A stretch of DNA of 38,729 nt from Candidatus Thorarchaeota archaeon (GCA_030612365.1 JAUWOA010000009.1:1-38729); one strand, 5' to 3'; shown: positions 8,372 through 16,880, counted from the stretch's first letter. The notes: generated by a model not told the origin, from the sequence alone. Made by a program: numbers and translations.

Positions 8372-8614
8372 ATGACAAATGAACAACTCGCCGAGGAACT
8401 GAAAGGCATGAAGCTCACTAAGAGCCAAATGATCGTCCTCGATATTTTGCGAAGCAGTGGGAGAAATGGTGTGACACCCAAGCAGCTCTTGGACAAAGTG
8501 TCTTTTGCTCCTAGAACGGTCCGTTACGCACTTAGGAAGCTTTTGAAGAAACAATTGATCAAGAGAGTGCCCTGTCTGCAAGATATGCGTCAGTGGATTT
8601 ACGTCCCCGTATAG
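8372..8614 (+). CDS. Small winged-helix DNA-binding protein
   Basis: The product is an 80-residue single-domain winged-helix protein. Its core reads LTKSQMIVLDILRSSGRNG (helix 1), VTPKQLLDKV (helix 2), SFAPRTVRYALRKLLKKQLI (recognition helix) and a wing ending KRVPCLQDMRQWIYVPV. The pattern resembles MarR/ArsR-type or replication-initiator-type small archaeal regulators. AGGTG at 8356-8360 fits either the TTG at 8369 (spacing 8) or ATG 8372 (spacing 11); I list the ATG. The gene is divergent from the GlmU-like gene and is preceded by the ATTGTAA palindrome. It is probably a local transcription regulator. Targets are not visible beyond its own upstream region. Confidence 0.8.
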   Translation: MTNEQLAEELKGMKLTKSQMIVLDILRSSGRNGVTPKQLLDKVSFAPRTVRYALRKLLKKQLIKRVPCLQDMRQWIYVPV

Positions 8615-8652
8615 AAGGCAATAGCAACGCACGAACTTGAGAAACATCAGAC

Positions 8653-8687
8653 CACCGCCGGAGGCTATTAGGCCAATGGCGGCGGTG
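8653..8687. terminator. GC-rich hairpin after the winged-helix gene
   Basis: CACCGCC (8653-8659) and GGCGGTG (8681-8687) form a 7-bp stem around a 21-base loop that itself contains GGC/GCC complementarity. It lies 39 bases after the stop of the small winged-helix gene and upstream of the next promoter, so a 3'-end role is plausible. No T run follows. Confidence 0.25.
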
Positions 8688-8721
8688 AAGCATCTCTTCG
8701 AAAAGGGACATTTCTGAATCC

Positions 8722-8746
8722 TTATAGTACTAAGAGCCAGTATACT
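8722..8746. promoter_or_regulatory. TATA-like box and two 8-bp palindromes upstream of the ArsR-type gene
   Basis: A TATA-like TTATAGTA overlaps the palindrome TAGTACTA (8725-8732). A second palindrome, AGTATACT, is at 8739-8746. Their centres are 14 bases apart. Transcription would begin near 8748, just ahead of the GGAGG at 8756-8760. Paired dyads over a promoter fit binding by the ArsR-type protein encoded next. Confidence 0.35.
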
Positions 8747-8755
8747 ATCTATCTC

Positions 8756-8771
8756 GGAGGAACACAAACTG
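8756..8771 (+). promoter_or_regulatory. Strong ribosome-binding site 8 bases before an in-frame CTG
   Basis: GGAGG at 8756-8760 is the best Shine-Dalgarno match in this region. Eight bases later is CTG 8769, in frame with the downstream gene, with no ATG, GTG or TTG before GTG 8805. The extra residues (D-T-L-K-I-L-T-G-Q-E-A) look like the normal start of this protein type. A CTG start is therefore plausible. Confidence 0.45.
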
Positions 8772-8804
8772 GACACTCTGAAGATCCTGACTGGTCAGGA
8801 AGCA

Positions 8805-9437
8805 GTGGACGCTGTTCACGCGCTCAATGAAGAGAGCCGTCGACAGATTCTTCATGCACTCAGAGCAAAGCGAATGTCTACTTCCGAGCTTTGCGATTTC
8901 TTAGGGCGACAAGAGAATCAGAAGGAAATCAAGCCTCAGACGGTTCGTTACCACCTGAAGGAATTGAAGAAAGCTGGACTCATCGAGCAAGACGGCCACG
9001 AACCGGTTGGTAACGGCAGTACGCACATCATGAAGAAGCTCTGGAGGGCAACTGCAGAGAACATCTTCATTGCCACTGGGGACATGAACAATCTCCCGGA
9101 GCGGTACCCCCTCGATATGGACCGGCTACTCGATATTGTCGGAGTCATGAAGAACCTGGGATTTGACTTACCCACTGATGATAGCACTCAACAGCTCGCT
9201 GATGACTTCAGTGAGCGGGATCGCTATGCAAACAAGGGCAGCGAAGGGGCAAAGAACACACTCAAAGAGGTCGCTGAGATTGACCCGGCAGTCTATGCAA
9301 GGATGTATAGAATCCTGAGTGTCATTCAGCTCGAAGATGGTGACTATAAGAGATACTGGGAATTGAACCGGAGCGTCACAGACAGGCTCAGAGAGGCGTA
9401 CAGCAAGGGCGTTGGAAAGAATCCGGAAGTTTACTAG
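8805..9437 (+). CDS. ArsR-type winged-helix transcription regulator
   Basis: The N-terminal domain is an ArsR-like winged helix: ALNEESRRQILHALRAKRMS, STSELCDFLG, then KPQTVRYHLKELKKAGLIEQ with the recognition helix, and a wing containing GSTHIMKKLWRAT. The remaining 120 residues are a helical, charged domain with no recognised motif and no metal-binding cysteines. The listed start is GTG 8805, the first standard start codon (210 residues). Translation may really begin at CTG 8769, which is in frame and has the strong GGAGG site; that gives 222 residues. The gene ends five bases from the convergent hef gene. Autoregulation through the upstream palindromes is possible. Targets are unknown. Confidence 0.87.
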   Translation: MDAVHALNEESRRQILHALRAKRMSTSELCDFLGRQENQKEIKPQTVRYHLKELKKAGLIEQDGHEPVGNGSTHIMKKLWRATAENIFIATGDMNNLPERYPLDMDRLLDIVGVMKNLGFDLPTDDSTQQLADDFSERDRYANKGSEGAKNTLKEVAEIDPAVYARMYRILSVIQLEDGDYKRYWELNRSVTDRLREAYSKGVGKNPEVY

Positions 9438-9442
9438 AGCAA

Positions 9443-11809
9443 TCAAGAATCCTCTTCACTGCTCTCATTGTAATCTGGATGCTTGGTTGTAAGCAGCCTT
9501 CGAATTCTAGATGCAATCTTTTTCCCTACTCCACTGACCCTTTGGAGATCTTTCTCTTCTGCAGAAAAGACCTTGTCTAAGGTTCCGAACTCTGCTAGAA
9601 TCGCACGCGAGATGACTGTGTCAACCCCCGGGAATCCTGACAGAATGTACTCCAGTGACTTAGCATCAGTTCCCATTGTTTCTCCGGATCTTGTTCTGAG
9701 AGTTTTCTTTGCGCCTATCTGCTCAAGGTGCGCCATGCGATATAGAACGAGAGCAGTTTCCTCAGCATTCCGTGTCCAGATAATCGGTACCTGAACCCTA
9801 ATTGCGATGGATGCTAGCGCGCCATAGATTGCAGCTGGATTGACTGCTCTCAAACCAATGAGCTGCTCTCCCTCCATGATAAGCACCGGCCTCCGATAGG
9901 CTGAGCGGAGCGCTACCAGCTGGTCGAAGAGTCGTCCATCGATCATTGACTGGATGAAATCTCCCATTTCCTTCCGTTCTACAGCCACGTCTTCTGAAAC
10001 TATGTAGTCCCCAATCTTCAAGCTTTCATCTGAAATTTCGACGTTTAGACGTGTAAGCTCCCGAGCCACACCCGTAGGAAGCTCCCTAGAGTCCACAATG
10101 AGCCTTATCGTATCGTCTGTCTTAGACACGCGAGCGGCCCCTGTGCTGGGAATGCTCGACTCCTCACCAGCTTCGCTGACGAAATCATCCAAGCTAGTCT
10201 GCTTATCATCTGGTTCTTCCTCTGCCTCTTTCAAGGCGTCAGGCATCTTCTTCAACTTCCTAATCACGCTCCAATGATAGAACTCATCGTGTGTTCCCTT
10301 TGCTACAAAAATCACTACGCGCCCTGGAGCCCTACGTCCTGTTCTTCCTTTCCGCTGAATATACGGCACAACAGATGGGACACAGTCGTAAAAGACAACA
10401 AGATTGCACTCTGGAATGTCTAGGCCCTCTTCTCCTACTTGGGTGGCGACCAAGACGTTGAACTCGTTGTTCCGGAACCCCTCAAGGATTTCCACCTGTT
10501 TCTTTTGGCTGAGTCCCTTGTCTGAGCCTCTCGTGCTTTGGCCCACAAACCGACTAGCACGAGTTTCGTCTAGTTGGTTCAGTGTTTCAACGATCTCGAT
10601 TGCCGTGTCACGAAAGCGCGTGAATATCAAAATACGCGAATCCTGATTGACAGAGAGCTGTTCACTGACTATCTCTAGAATTGCATCCGCCTTAGGATGG
10701 CGATATCCTTTCGCTACCATTGCTTGCAGCAGGTTCTCAAACTGCTTGAACTCAAGGCGCGAAATTAGGTCCTTGACACCCTTGGAGCTCTTCTTGTTGC
10801 GAACTTCTTCGTACATCCCTTGGATGTACCTGTGAGTAGGTGCTAGTCCCTGTGTACCAACGAATTCTAGTAGATGCACAATGCGTAGTGATGCAGTCAG
10901 GTTACGCATGACCAAATAGAGCTGACGAGGGGGCTTGGTGTAGGAACCAATCTCTCGACGCACTTCGCCCTGAGCCTTCAGTATCTCCTTCTTGCTGAGT
11001 CTACGCCCGTCAGGAAGCGAGAAGCCATTGCTTACGACTGGAGCGATGTAGTCGTTCAACAGTGAGTATAGGATGTCTCTCAGAACTTCGATCTCTGGGG
11101 GAAGAGTGACGTATCGGATTGTGCTTTCTACTGAAACGATATAGTCACGTACATCGGGACTCTGTTCATCCCTCACCTCAACATGAACTAAGCGAAGGTT
11201 GTCACATACAGTCTTGATATGCTCTGCTTGATGCCCCGGGGATGCTGTAATTCCCAGTGACAGAGCGTTCTCTCTCTGCTTCTCATACATTTCAGCAATG
11301 AATGTGTATGCGTAGTTGCCGACTCCACGGTGAGCCTCGTCATAGATAATCAATGAAACTTCAGCCAGATCATAGCTTCTCCGCACGAGGTCATTCTGCA
11401 ATGCCTGAGGCGTCATCACAATCACTTGAGAGTTAGCCCAAATGGTTCGCCTATTCTCGGGTGAGTCCTGCCCAGTCATGCAAACAATTGAATCAGCATT
11501 AATTTCGAGGACTCGTCTAAGGAACTTAGCCTGTTGATCGACAAGAGGTCTAGATGGCGCAAGGAAGAGTACTTTGCTGTCTTGATGGAGTTTCAAGCGT
11601 TTAGCAGCAATAAGAGCTGCGATTACTGTCTTGCCAAGTCCGGTGCTTAACACGACCATCGTGCTCTCTTTCTCAGCAATCTCCGCAATATTGACCTGAT
11701 ATGACCTATACTCAATACTATCCTTTTTGACAAGCGGCAAATCGACAAAGGACGCTCTCTTAACCAACAGTCTTTCCTCATATAGGCAGAAGCGCCATTC
11801 AGCGCTCAT
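9443..11809 (-). CDS. hef: Hef-type helicase/nuclease
   Basis: Hef processes stalled forks and branched DNA and is related to eukaryotic XPF and FANCM. The 788-residue product has the complete set of domains. The SF2 helicase carries motif I STGLGKT at 55-61 and DEAH at 157-160, with a helical insertion from about 240 to 350. The second helicase lobe shows EEGLDIPECNLVVFYD and the motif VI segment QRKGRTGR. The XPF nuclease follows, with DSRE at 573-576, GDY near 600 and VERK at 610-613. Two helix-hairpin-helix motifs end the protein (ILSGFPGVDTV and LQRVSGVGKKIASRI). All nuclease acidic residues are present. ATG 11809 is preceded by GTGAG. It is divergent from the PRC-barrel gene; the two starts are 65 bases apart. 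Confidence 0.95.
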   Translation of the reverse strand: MSAEWRFCLYEERLLVKRASFVDLPLVKKDSIEYRSYQVNIAEIAEKESTMVVLSTGLGKTVIAALIAAKRLKLHQDSKVLFLAPSRPLVDQQAKFLRRVLEINADSIVCMTGQDSPENRRTIWANSQVIVMTPQALQNDLVRRSYDLAEVSLIIYDEAHRGVGNYAYTFIAEMYEKQRENALSLGITASPGHQAEHIKTVCDNLRLVHVEVRDEQSPDVRDYIVSVESTIRYVTLPPEIEVLRDILYSLLNDYIAPVVSNGFSLPDGRRLSKKEILKAQGEVRREIGSYTKPPRQLYLVMRNLTASLRIVHLLEFVGTQGLAPTHRYIQGMYEEVRNKKSSKGVKDLISRLEFKQFENLLQAMVAKGYRHPKADAILEIVSEQLSVNQDSRILIFTRFRDTAIEIVETLNQLDETRASRFVGQSTRGSDKGLSQKKQVEILEGFRNNEFNVLVATQVGEEGLDIPECNLVVFYDCVPSVVPYIQRKGRTGRRAPGRVVIFVAKGTHDEFYHWSVIRKLKKMPDALKEAEEEPDDKQTSLDDFVSEAGEESSIPSTGAARVSKTDDTIRLIVDSRELPTGVARELTRLNVEISDESLKIGDYIVSEDVAVERKEMGDFIQSMIDGRLFDQLVALRSAYRRPVLIMEGEQLIGLRAVNPAAIYGALASIAIRVQVPIIWTRNAEETALVLYRMAHLEQIGAKKTLRTRSGETMGTDAKSLEYILSGFPGVDTVISRAILAEFGTLDKVFSAEEKDLQRVSGVGKKIASRIRRLLTTKHPDYNESSEEDS

Positions 11810-11874
11810 TGATAATACTCACTGTAAAAAGCCTCCTACTTCTTCTGCATCTTGGAACAAGGAGTCGAGATGTT

Positions 11875-12210
11875 ATGTCTACCAAGGAGTCTATGCCCAG
11901 CATCGAAGCAGAGCTCTACGAACTGAGCATGCCCGGTCGTCTTCTAGGAAAAGAAGTTCTTGACAATAGAGCGCGAAGAATCGGAATCGTAAGGAGCATT
12001 AGAATCGGGCTCCATCCAACCCGCTCTGAGCTTATAGTGAAAGGCGCAGAAGTTGAGTTTCCCGTTGACTTCGAAAGGATTGACGCTGTGGGAACGGTAG
12101 TACAGCTCAACTCGGTCGTCAAGGACGCTGAAGAAATCGAGGTTCACGATGTTTTGCGACTTCAAAAAGAAGTACTAGACGACATCCGAAGCTATCTTGG
12201 TTCGAGGTGA
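11875..12210 (+). CDS. PRC-barrel domain protein
   Basis: The 111-residue product has a PRC-barrel-like core: MPGRLLGKEVLDNRARRIG followed by IVRSIRIG, an alternating beta pattern through ELIVKGAEVEFPVDFERI and VVQLNS. The C-terminus is a short helix rich in acidic residues. Archaeal PRC-barrel proteins are small beta-barrels linked in some lineages to RNA metabolism or cell division, but no role can be read here. ATG 11875 is preferred; GGAG at 11861-11864 lies ten bases upstream, and the long upstream extension of the frame overlaps the hef promoter region. It is 72 bases upstream of deoC on the same strand. Whether it belongs to that operon is unclear. Confidence 0.75.
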   Translation: MSTKESMPSIEAELYELSMPGRLLGKEVLDNRARRIGIVRSIRIGLHPTRSELIVKGAEVEFPVDFERIDAVGTVVQLNSVVKDAEEIEVHDVLRLQKEVLDDIRSYLGSR

Positions 12211-12282
12211 CCGTCTAGCTTCTCTTCATTTCGAAGGGATTAATAGCGGTGAGAGATGTTTTCCAAAACCGGAGGCACTCTC

Positions 12283-13104
12283 ATGGACCTCACAGTTGAA
12301 GATCTGGCCAAAACGATTGACCATACAGTGCTAAAGCCTGAAGCAAAGCAGTCCAAAATCAAGCAGCTCTGTGAAGAGGCTCTCATGTATGAATTTGCTG
12401 CGGTGTGCATCAATACTACACATGTTGAGTATGCTGCAGAGCTACTCAAGGACTCATCCGTAAAGGTCTGTTGTGTTATCGGATTCCCTCTAGGTGCTAA
12501 TCTAACACAGGTGAAGGCCATGGAAGCTAAGGAGGCTGTCCGTTTGGGTGCTCATGAAATCGATATGGTCATCAACGTTGGGGCTCTCCGCGATAAGAAC
12601 TATGATTTTGTCCGCAAAGACATCGAAGCTGTAGTAGAAGCGTCAGGAAACGCGCATGTGAAAGTGATTCTAGAAACCGGTCTTCTGATTGACGACGAGA
12701 AGCGTCAAGCATGTTTGTTAGTGAAAGAGGCTGGTGCAGACTTCGTCAAGACATCAACTGGCTTTGGTCCTATGGGTGCGACTCCACACGATGTAAGGCT
12801 CATGCGAAAAACAGTTGGCGATTCCATGGGCGTGAAAGCGGCTGGAGGTATCCGCAATTTCAAGGATGCAATCAAGATGATTGATGCAGGCGCCAACCGT
12901 CTCGGAACTAGCGCGGGAGTTGCCATTGTAGAAGACTTTCGTTGGACCCAATATAGCGATGCGTGGATGCAACCAGATAGACCATGCTGGGATTGCCCAA
13001 GCCGTCATGCTAGTATGGCCAAGCAACCCAAAGAGGTCTATCTCTGGTACAAGGAACGATGTCTCACATGTCCCCACCGTGAACATAATGTTTTCAACGA
13101 CTAG
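12283..13104 (+). CDS. deoC: Deoxyribose-phosphate aldolase with C-terminal four-cysteine tail
   Basis: DeoC cleaves 2-deoxyribose-5-phosphate to glyceraldehyde-3-phosphate and acetaldehyde. The TIM-barrel core (residues 1 to about 218) shows [22 protein letters not shown] with Asp94, the Schiff-base lysine Lys156 in [11 protein letters not shown], and Lys185 in [10 protein letters not shown]. Archaeal enzymes usually end near residue 220. Here about 54 more residues follow, with Cys235, Cys238, Cys260 and Cys263 as CWDC and CLTC pairs, spaced like a zinc ribbon or iron-sulfur knuckle. The tail also has several aromatic and basic residues. ATG 12283 has GGAGG seven bases upstream. The stop overlaps the AGGAGG of the next gene, the aldehyde oxidoreductase, so translation of the two is probably coupled. 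Confidence 0.93.
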   Translation: MDLTVEDLAKTIDHTVLKPEAKQSKIKQLCEEALMYEFAAVCINTTHVEYAAELLKDSSVKVCCVIGFPLGANLTQVKAMEAKEAVRLGAHEIDMVINVGALRDKNYDFVRKDIEAVVEASGNAHVKVILETGLLIDDEKRQACLLVKEAGADFVKTSTGFGPMGATPHDVRLMRKTVGDSMGVKAAGGIRNFKDAIKMIDAGANRLGTSAGVAIVEDFRWTQYSDAWMQPDRPCWDCPSRHASMAKQPKEVYLWYKERCLTCPHREHNVFND

Positions 13105-13116
13105 GAGGAATCTTGT

Positions 13117-14904
13117 TTGTCAAAGCAAACCTATACCAATGCAGCGATTCTTCGTGTGTCACTGACTGATGGTTCCATTCGCAGGGACCAGATATCCTCT
13201 GATGATTTCGCACAGTATCTTGGGGGACGAGGTCTCGGAGTGAAACTCCTCTACGAGAACCTGCCTCCCGGGATCGATCCACTGTCCCCGGATAATTGGC
13301 TCATCTTTGCTGTGGGCCCAATGACTGCGACATCCGTTCCTACTGCTGGACGCTTTGTTGTGGTGACCAAGTCCCCGTTGACAGGCACCATCTTCGACTC
13401 ACATGCAGGTGGTTACTTCGGGGCTCAGTTGCGAAAGGCTGGCTACATCGCCGTTATTTTCGAGGGCGCTTCATCTTCACCAGTCTATCTTTGGATTAAT
13501 GATGGCGAGGTGGAGTTGAGGGATGCTTCGAAACTATGGGGAAAAGACACTGCTGTGACTACTGGGGATCTTCTCAAAGAAACCGATTCTAAGGCTCAGG
13601 TTGCTTGCATAGGGCCTGCTGGCGAGAACCAAGTCAAGCTCGCCGCAATCATGACCGACCTGCATAGAGCTGCTGGACGCGGCGGTGTAGGCGCAGTGAT
13701 GGGATCCAAGAAGTTGAAGGCTGTTGTCGTCCGTGGAACCGGTGACGTGGCAGTATATGATAGTGATCGACTGAGCGATGCGGTGAAGCGTGCACGGCGA
13801 CTCATTAAGAAAAACCCAGTCACAAGCAAGGCACTTCCAGTCTACGGAACTCCAGTGTTGGTGAATGTCATAAACGAGTTTGGCATGCTCCCTACCTTTA
13901 ACTTCCAAGAGGGAAACTTCAATGATGCTGTGGCAGTGTCAGGCGAGAAGCTATTGGAGCGCCTCTCGGTGAAGCGTTACAACTGTTACGGATGTCCCAT
14001 TGGTTGTGGGCGCGTCAGTACTGCCTATGGTCAAGAGGTTGGAGGCCCAGAGTACGAAACGATTTGGGCCTTTGGTCCTCAGTGCGGTATTAACGACCTA
14101 GAATGGATTGCGATGGTGAATCACCGCTGCAACCTATTGGGTGTTGACACAATATCGGTAGGAAGCACTATCGGGTGTGCCATGGAGCTCGTTCAGAAGG
14201 GCAAAATGGAAGCCCCTCTCAAGTTTGGTGACACGACAGGAATCCTTGACCTGATTGAGGATATCGCGCTTGCACGAGGTCTCGGTGCAGAACTGGGTGA
14301 GGGTTCCCGTACTCTTGCTTCGCGATATGGTGCACCTGAGCTTGCTATGCATGTTAAGGGGCTTGAAATTCCCGCATATGATCCGAGAGGAGCTCAAGGT
14401 CACGCTCTTGGGTACGCAACATCCAACCGTGGGGGATGCCATCTACGATCCTACTTGATTGGTCCAGAGATAATGGGCTCCCCAGTCCGAATCGACCGTG
14501 ACAAAACTGAGGGGAAGCCGGATCTTGTCATTCTCTTCCAGAATCTCTCTGCTGCAATGGACTCCTTTGTGGTCTGTCGTTTTACGAACTTCGCTTGGAC
14601 TGTTGATGATTACGCTGATATGGCGGCTGCCTGCACTGGGTTGCCCATAGATGGCTCCGCCTTACTCGCCCTTGGTGAACGAATCTGGAATCTAGAGCGC
14701 CTCTTCAACCTCCGCGAGGGTCTTACTGCAGAGGATGATAGGTTACCAGAAAGATTCTCCACGGCTCTTTCAGAAGGGGGGTCTCGCAATCGTGTGGTTC
14801 ATCTTGAGGAGATGCTTGCAAAGTACTATGCGTTGAGGGGCTGGGACAAAACGGGTCAACCCACTAAGAAGACCCTCAAGAATCTGGACATTCCCATATC
14901 ATAA
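13117..14904 (+). CDS. aor: Aldehyde ferredoxin oxidoreductase
   Basis: The 595-residue product is a tungsten-pterin enzyme of the AOR family, which oxidises aldehydes to acids and reduces ferredoxin. The N-terminal domain has the family motif YLGGRGLGVKLLYENL and GPMTATSVPTAGRF. The 4Fe-4S ligands are Cys290, Cys293 and Cys297 (NCYGCPIGC) with the distal Cys487 in FVVCRF. AAGRGGVGAVMGSKKLKA and the pterin-binding-type DPRGAQGHALGYATSNRGG are present. The start is TTG 13117, eight bases after AGGAGG (13103-13108). The subtype (AOR, FOR, GOR or other) cannot be decided by eye. The upstream aldolase makes acetaldehyde and glyceraldehyde-3-phosphate, both aldehydes, which suggests a substrate. 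The next gene lies 17 bases downstream. Confidence 0.94.
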   Translation: MSKQTYTNAAILRVSLTDGSIRRDQISSDDFAQYLGGRGLGVKLLYENLPPGIDPLSPDNWLIFAVGPMTATSVPTAGRFVVVTKSPLTGTIFDSHAGGYFGAQLRKAGYIAVIFEGASSSPVYLWINDGEVELRDASKLWGKDTAVTTGDLLKETDSKAQVACIGPAGENQVKLAAIMTDLHRAAGRGGVGAVMGSKKLKAVVVRGTGDVAVYDSDRLSDAVKRARRLIKKNPVTSKALPVYGTPVLVNVINEFGMLPTFNFQEGNFNDAVAVSGEKLLERLSVKRYNCYGCPIGCGRVSTAYGQEVGGPEYETIWAFGPQCGINDLEWIAMVNHRCNLLGVDTISVGSTIGCAMELVQKGKMEAPLKFGDTTGILDLIEDIALARGLGAELGEGSRTLASRYGAPELAMHVKGLEIPAYDPRGAQGHALGYATSNRGGCHLRSYLIGPEIMGSPVRIDRDKTEGKPDLVILFQNLSAAMDSFVVCRFTNFAWTVDDYADMAAACTGLPIDGSALLALGERIWNLERLFNLREGLTAEDDRLPERFSTALSEGGSRNRVVHLEEMLAKYYALRGWDKTGQPTKKTLKNLDIPIS

Positions 14905-14921
14905 AGCCTGAATGGGGGCCG

Positions 14922-16880
14922 ATGCAACTGCGTAGTACGAGCCGTACAAGAAGGAAATTTCGCAGAGGACATGCACCATATCTAGGCAAGATACGGTTGT
15001 TTTGGTGTGATGAGTGCAATGTTCCACGATTCGAGGAAACGGAATGCAGTAGCTGCAAGTCGATGCCTCGAAAAGTCCCCATCTCTCCCCCAGGTGATCC
15101 ATTCCCAGCAATGGACGGCCACCTTGAGCGTGCTATCTTGGCGATAAATCGCCAATTCGGTGAAGGCATTGGCGAGAGAGTTCTCCCTCCTGACAAGACT
15201 ATCGTGATGAATAAGATATCATCCTTGGACGCAATGTATGAAGTAGTGGTCGATGGGCATATTTTGGGCCGACTGCGATTCGATATTCCCGAACACAATT
15301 ACACATTCCTGCTCACACTCGAGGGAGGTCGACGGATCGGGGCTCTCACGAGGGAGAAATGGGTTTCGCTTCACGATGGTGTATTGAAGTTTCTCAAGGA
15401 TGGAGCTAACCTCATGGTCCCGGGGGTGGCTGGTTGCGACTCGGGAATCAAGGAAAATGATGAAGTCATGCTTATGGACTCGGATGGAGTCGTTGTTGGC
15501 GCAGGAATCGCGAGAATGAGCGGGGCGGACATGGCGCGCGAGGAGAAGGGCTACGCAGTCAAGATGCGCGGCGTTGCTGACGCAAGTGCTCCAAACATCA
15601 ATCCCAAGACATCATCATGGGACGATGCTGTGCAGGCCAATGAGAACGATCTGATTTTGATTGAAGAAGAAGCCATCAATTTCATCACGCGCACGGCGCA
15701 GAGAGAGGATGCACCTGTGGTCGTGGGGTTCAGCGGGGGTAAAGACTCACTCGTGGTCTATCTTCTTGTTGAGAAGGCTCTGGGCCTTAGTCCGCCCATG
15801 TTCTTCGTGAACACCGGCTTAGAGTTTCCTGAAACAATCCGCCATATCGAGGAGTTTGCAGAAACCCACAATGTAGCAATAATAGGTCATGATTCGGGAG
15901 AACAGTTCTGGGAATCCGTTGATGTCTTTGGTCCCCCCGCGCGAGACTTTCGCTGGTGCTGTAAGGTCCTAAAGCTGGGTCCTGCAGCCAAGTCGATAGC
16001 GGAAAAGCTGGGCGGACATGTGCTCACCTTTATGGGTCAAAGGAAACTGGAGTCATTCCAAAGATCCCAGGAATCCCGCGTATCTTCTAACCCTTGGGTG
16101 CCCGGTCAGAAGTCCGCTAATCCGATTCAGAAGTGGAACGCTTTGGAAGTCTGGCTGTACATCTTCAGGGAGAAGGCGCCATTCAACCCCCTTTACAACA
16201 GAGGATATCACAGAATGGGGTGTTACCTCTGTCCCTCTTCCCCTCTGGCAGAATTGGATAGTATACGTGAAACCCATCCTGGCCTCTATGAGCGATGGAC
16301 GGGGAAGCTTAGAACTTGGGCGAAGCGATACGGGTTTGCAGATGGATGGGCGGAACATGGTTTCTGGCGTTGGAAGAACCTTCCTCAGGGTCAACAGAAT
16401 CTGGCTGAAAATCTTGGACTCGACATAAAGAGCACTCGAGAAGGACCCAAGGACCAATTGGACCTTAGCATTGTGAAAGGCGTGTCACCATGCAAAGATT
16501 CAGGTTTCAGCTTGGAGGGGCAGTTCTCTGCGGGAGTAGACCTCAACCGTGTATCGAGAGTCATGCCCATCTTTGGCAGCACGAAAGTTTCTGAGAGCTT
16601 AGGTGCGTTGAGGACCAAATCTGGAGAGAACTCAATCACGATGTTCAGCTCTGGCTCTCTCGTCGTCAGAGGTAATGATGAAAAATCAATCGAGCGGCTA
16701 GCGGGCCAAATCGGTCGTGCCGTGCAGAGGGCAGTATTCTGTCAGGCCTGCGGATCGTGCATACCTCAGTGTGAACACGGAGCTCTGAACTTGAACGAAG
16801 GCAAGGTGTCAGTTGATCCAGAGAAATGCGTTAACTGTCTGAAGTGTGATAACTGGCCATGCCCCACCTACTTGGGCTAG
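14922..16880 (+). CDS. Zinc-ribbon/PUA/PAPS-reductase-like/ferredoxin fusion protein
   Basis: This 652-residue cytoplasmic protein has four modules. A zinc ribbon comes first (Cys29, Cys32, Cys42, Cys45). A PUA-like RNA-binding domain covers roughly 140-215. A PAPS-reductase-family PP-loop ATPase has SGGKDS at 271-276, a Cys346-Cys347 pair and Cys434/Cys437. The C-terminal ferredoxin has two 4Fe-4S sets (Cys607, 610, 613, 617 and Cys636, 639, 642, 647). The PP-loop activates a substrate with ATP; the PUA domain suggests an RNA substrate, perhaps sulfuration, rather than sulfate assimilation. Similar fusions exist in archaea and have no settled function, as far as I recall. The ferredoxin could accept electrons from the aldehyde oxidoreductase encoded just upstream. 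GGGGG lies three bases before ATG 14922. Confidence 0.88.
   Translation: MQLRSTSRTRRKFRRGHAPYLGKIRLFWCDECNVPRFEETECSSCKSMPRKVPISPPGDPFPAMDGHLERAILAINRQFGEGIGERVLPPDKTIVMNKISSLDAMYEVVVDGHILGRLRFDIPEHNYTFLLTLEGGRRIGALTREKWVSLHDGVLKFLKDGANLMVPGVAGCDSGIKENDEVMLMDSDGVVVGAGIARMSGADMAREEKGYAVKMRGVADASAPNINPKTSSWDDAVQANENDLILIEEEAINFITRTAQREDAPVVVGFSGGKDSLVVYLLVEKALGLSPPMFFVNTGLEFPETIRHIEEFAETHNVAIIGHDSGEQFWESVDVFGPPARDFRWCCKVLKLGPAAKSIAEKLGGHVLTFMGQRKLESFQRSQESRVSSNPWVPGQKSANPIQKWNALEVWLYIFREKAPFNPLYNRGYHRMGCYLCPSSPLAELDSIRETHPGLYERWTGKLRTWAKRYGFADGWAEHGFWRWKNLPQGQQNLAENLGLDIKSTREGPKDQLDLSIVKGVSPCKDSGFSLEGQFSAGVDLNRVSRVMPIFGSTKVSESLGALRTKSGENSITMFSSGSLVVRGNDEKSIERLAGQIGRAVQRAVFCQACGSCIPQCEHGALNLNEGKVSVDPEKCVNCLKCDNWPCPTYLG

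Noticed and set aside
8114-8776. Long N-terminal extension of the GlmU-like reading frame (about 220 residues)
   Set aside because: The conserved nucleotidyltransferase N-terminus begins at ATG 8113. The extension has no family features and runs across a palindrome, a promoter and an opposite-strand winged-helix gene.
12195-12215. GGTTCGAGG string like a tRNA T-arm
   Set aside because: It lies at the end of the PRC-barrel gene, and no acceptor or anticodon stem surrounds it.
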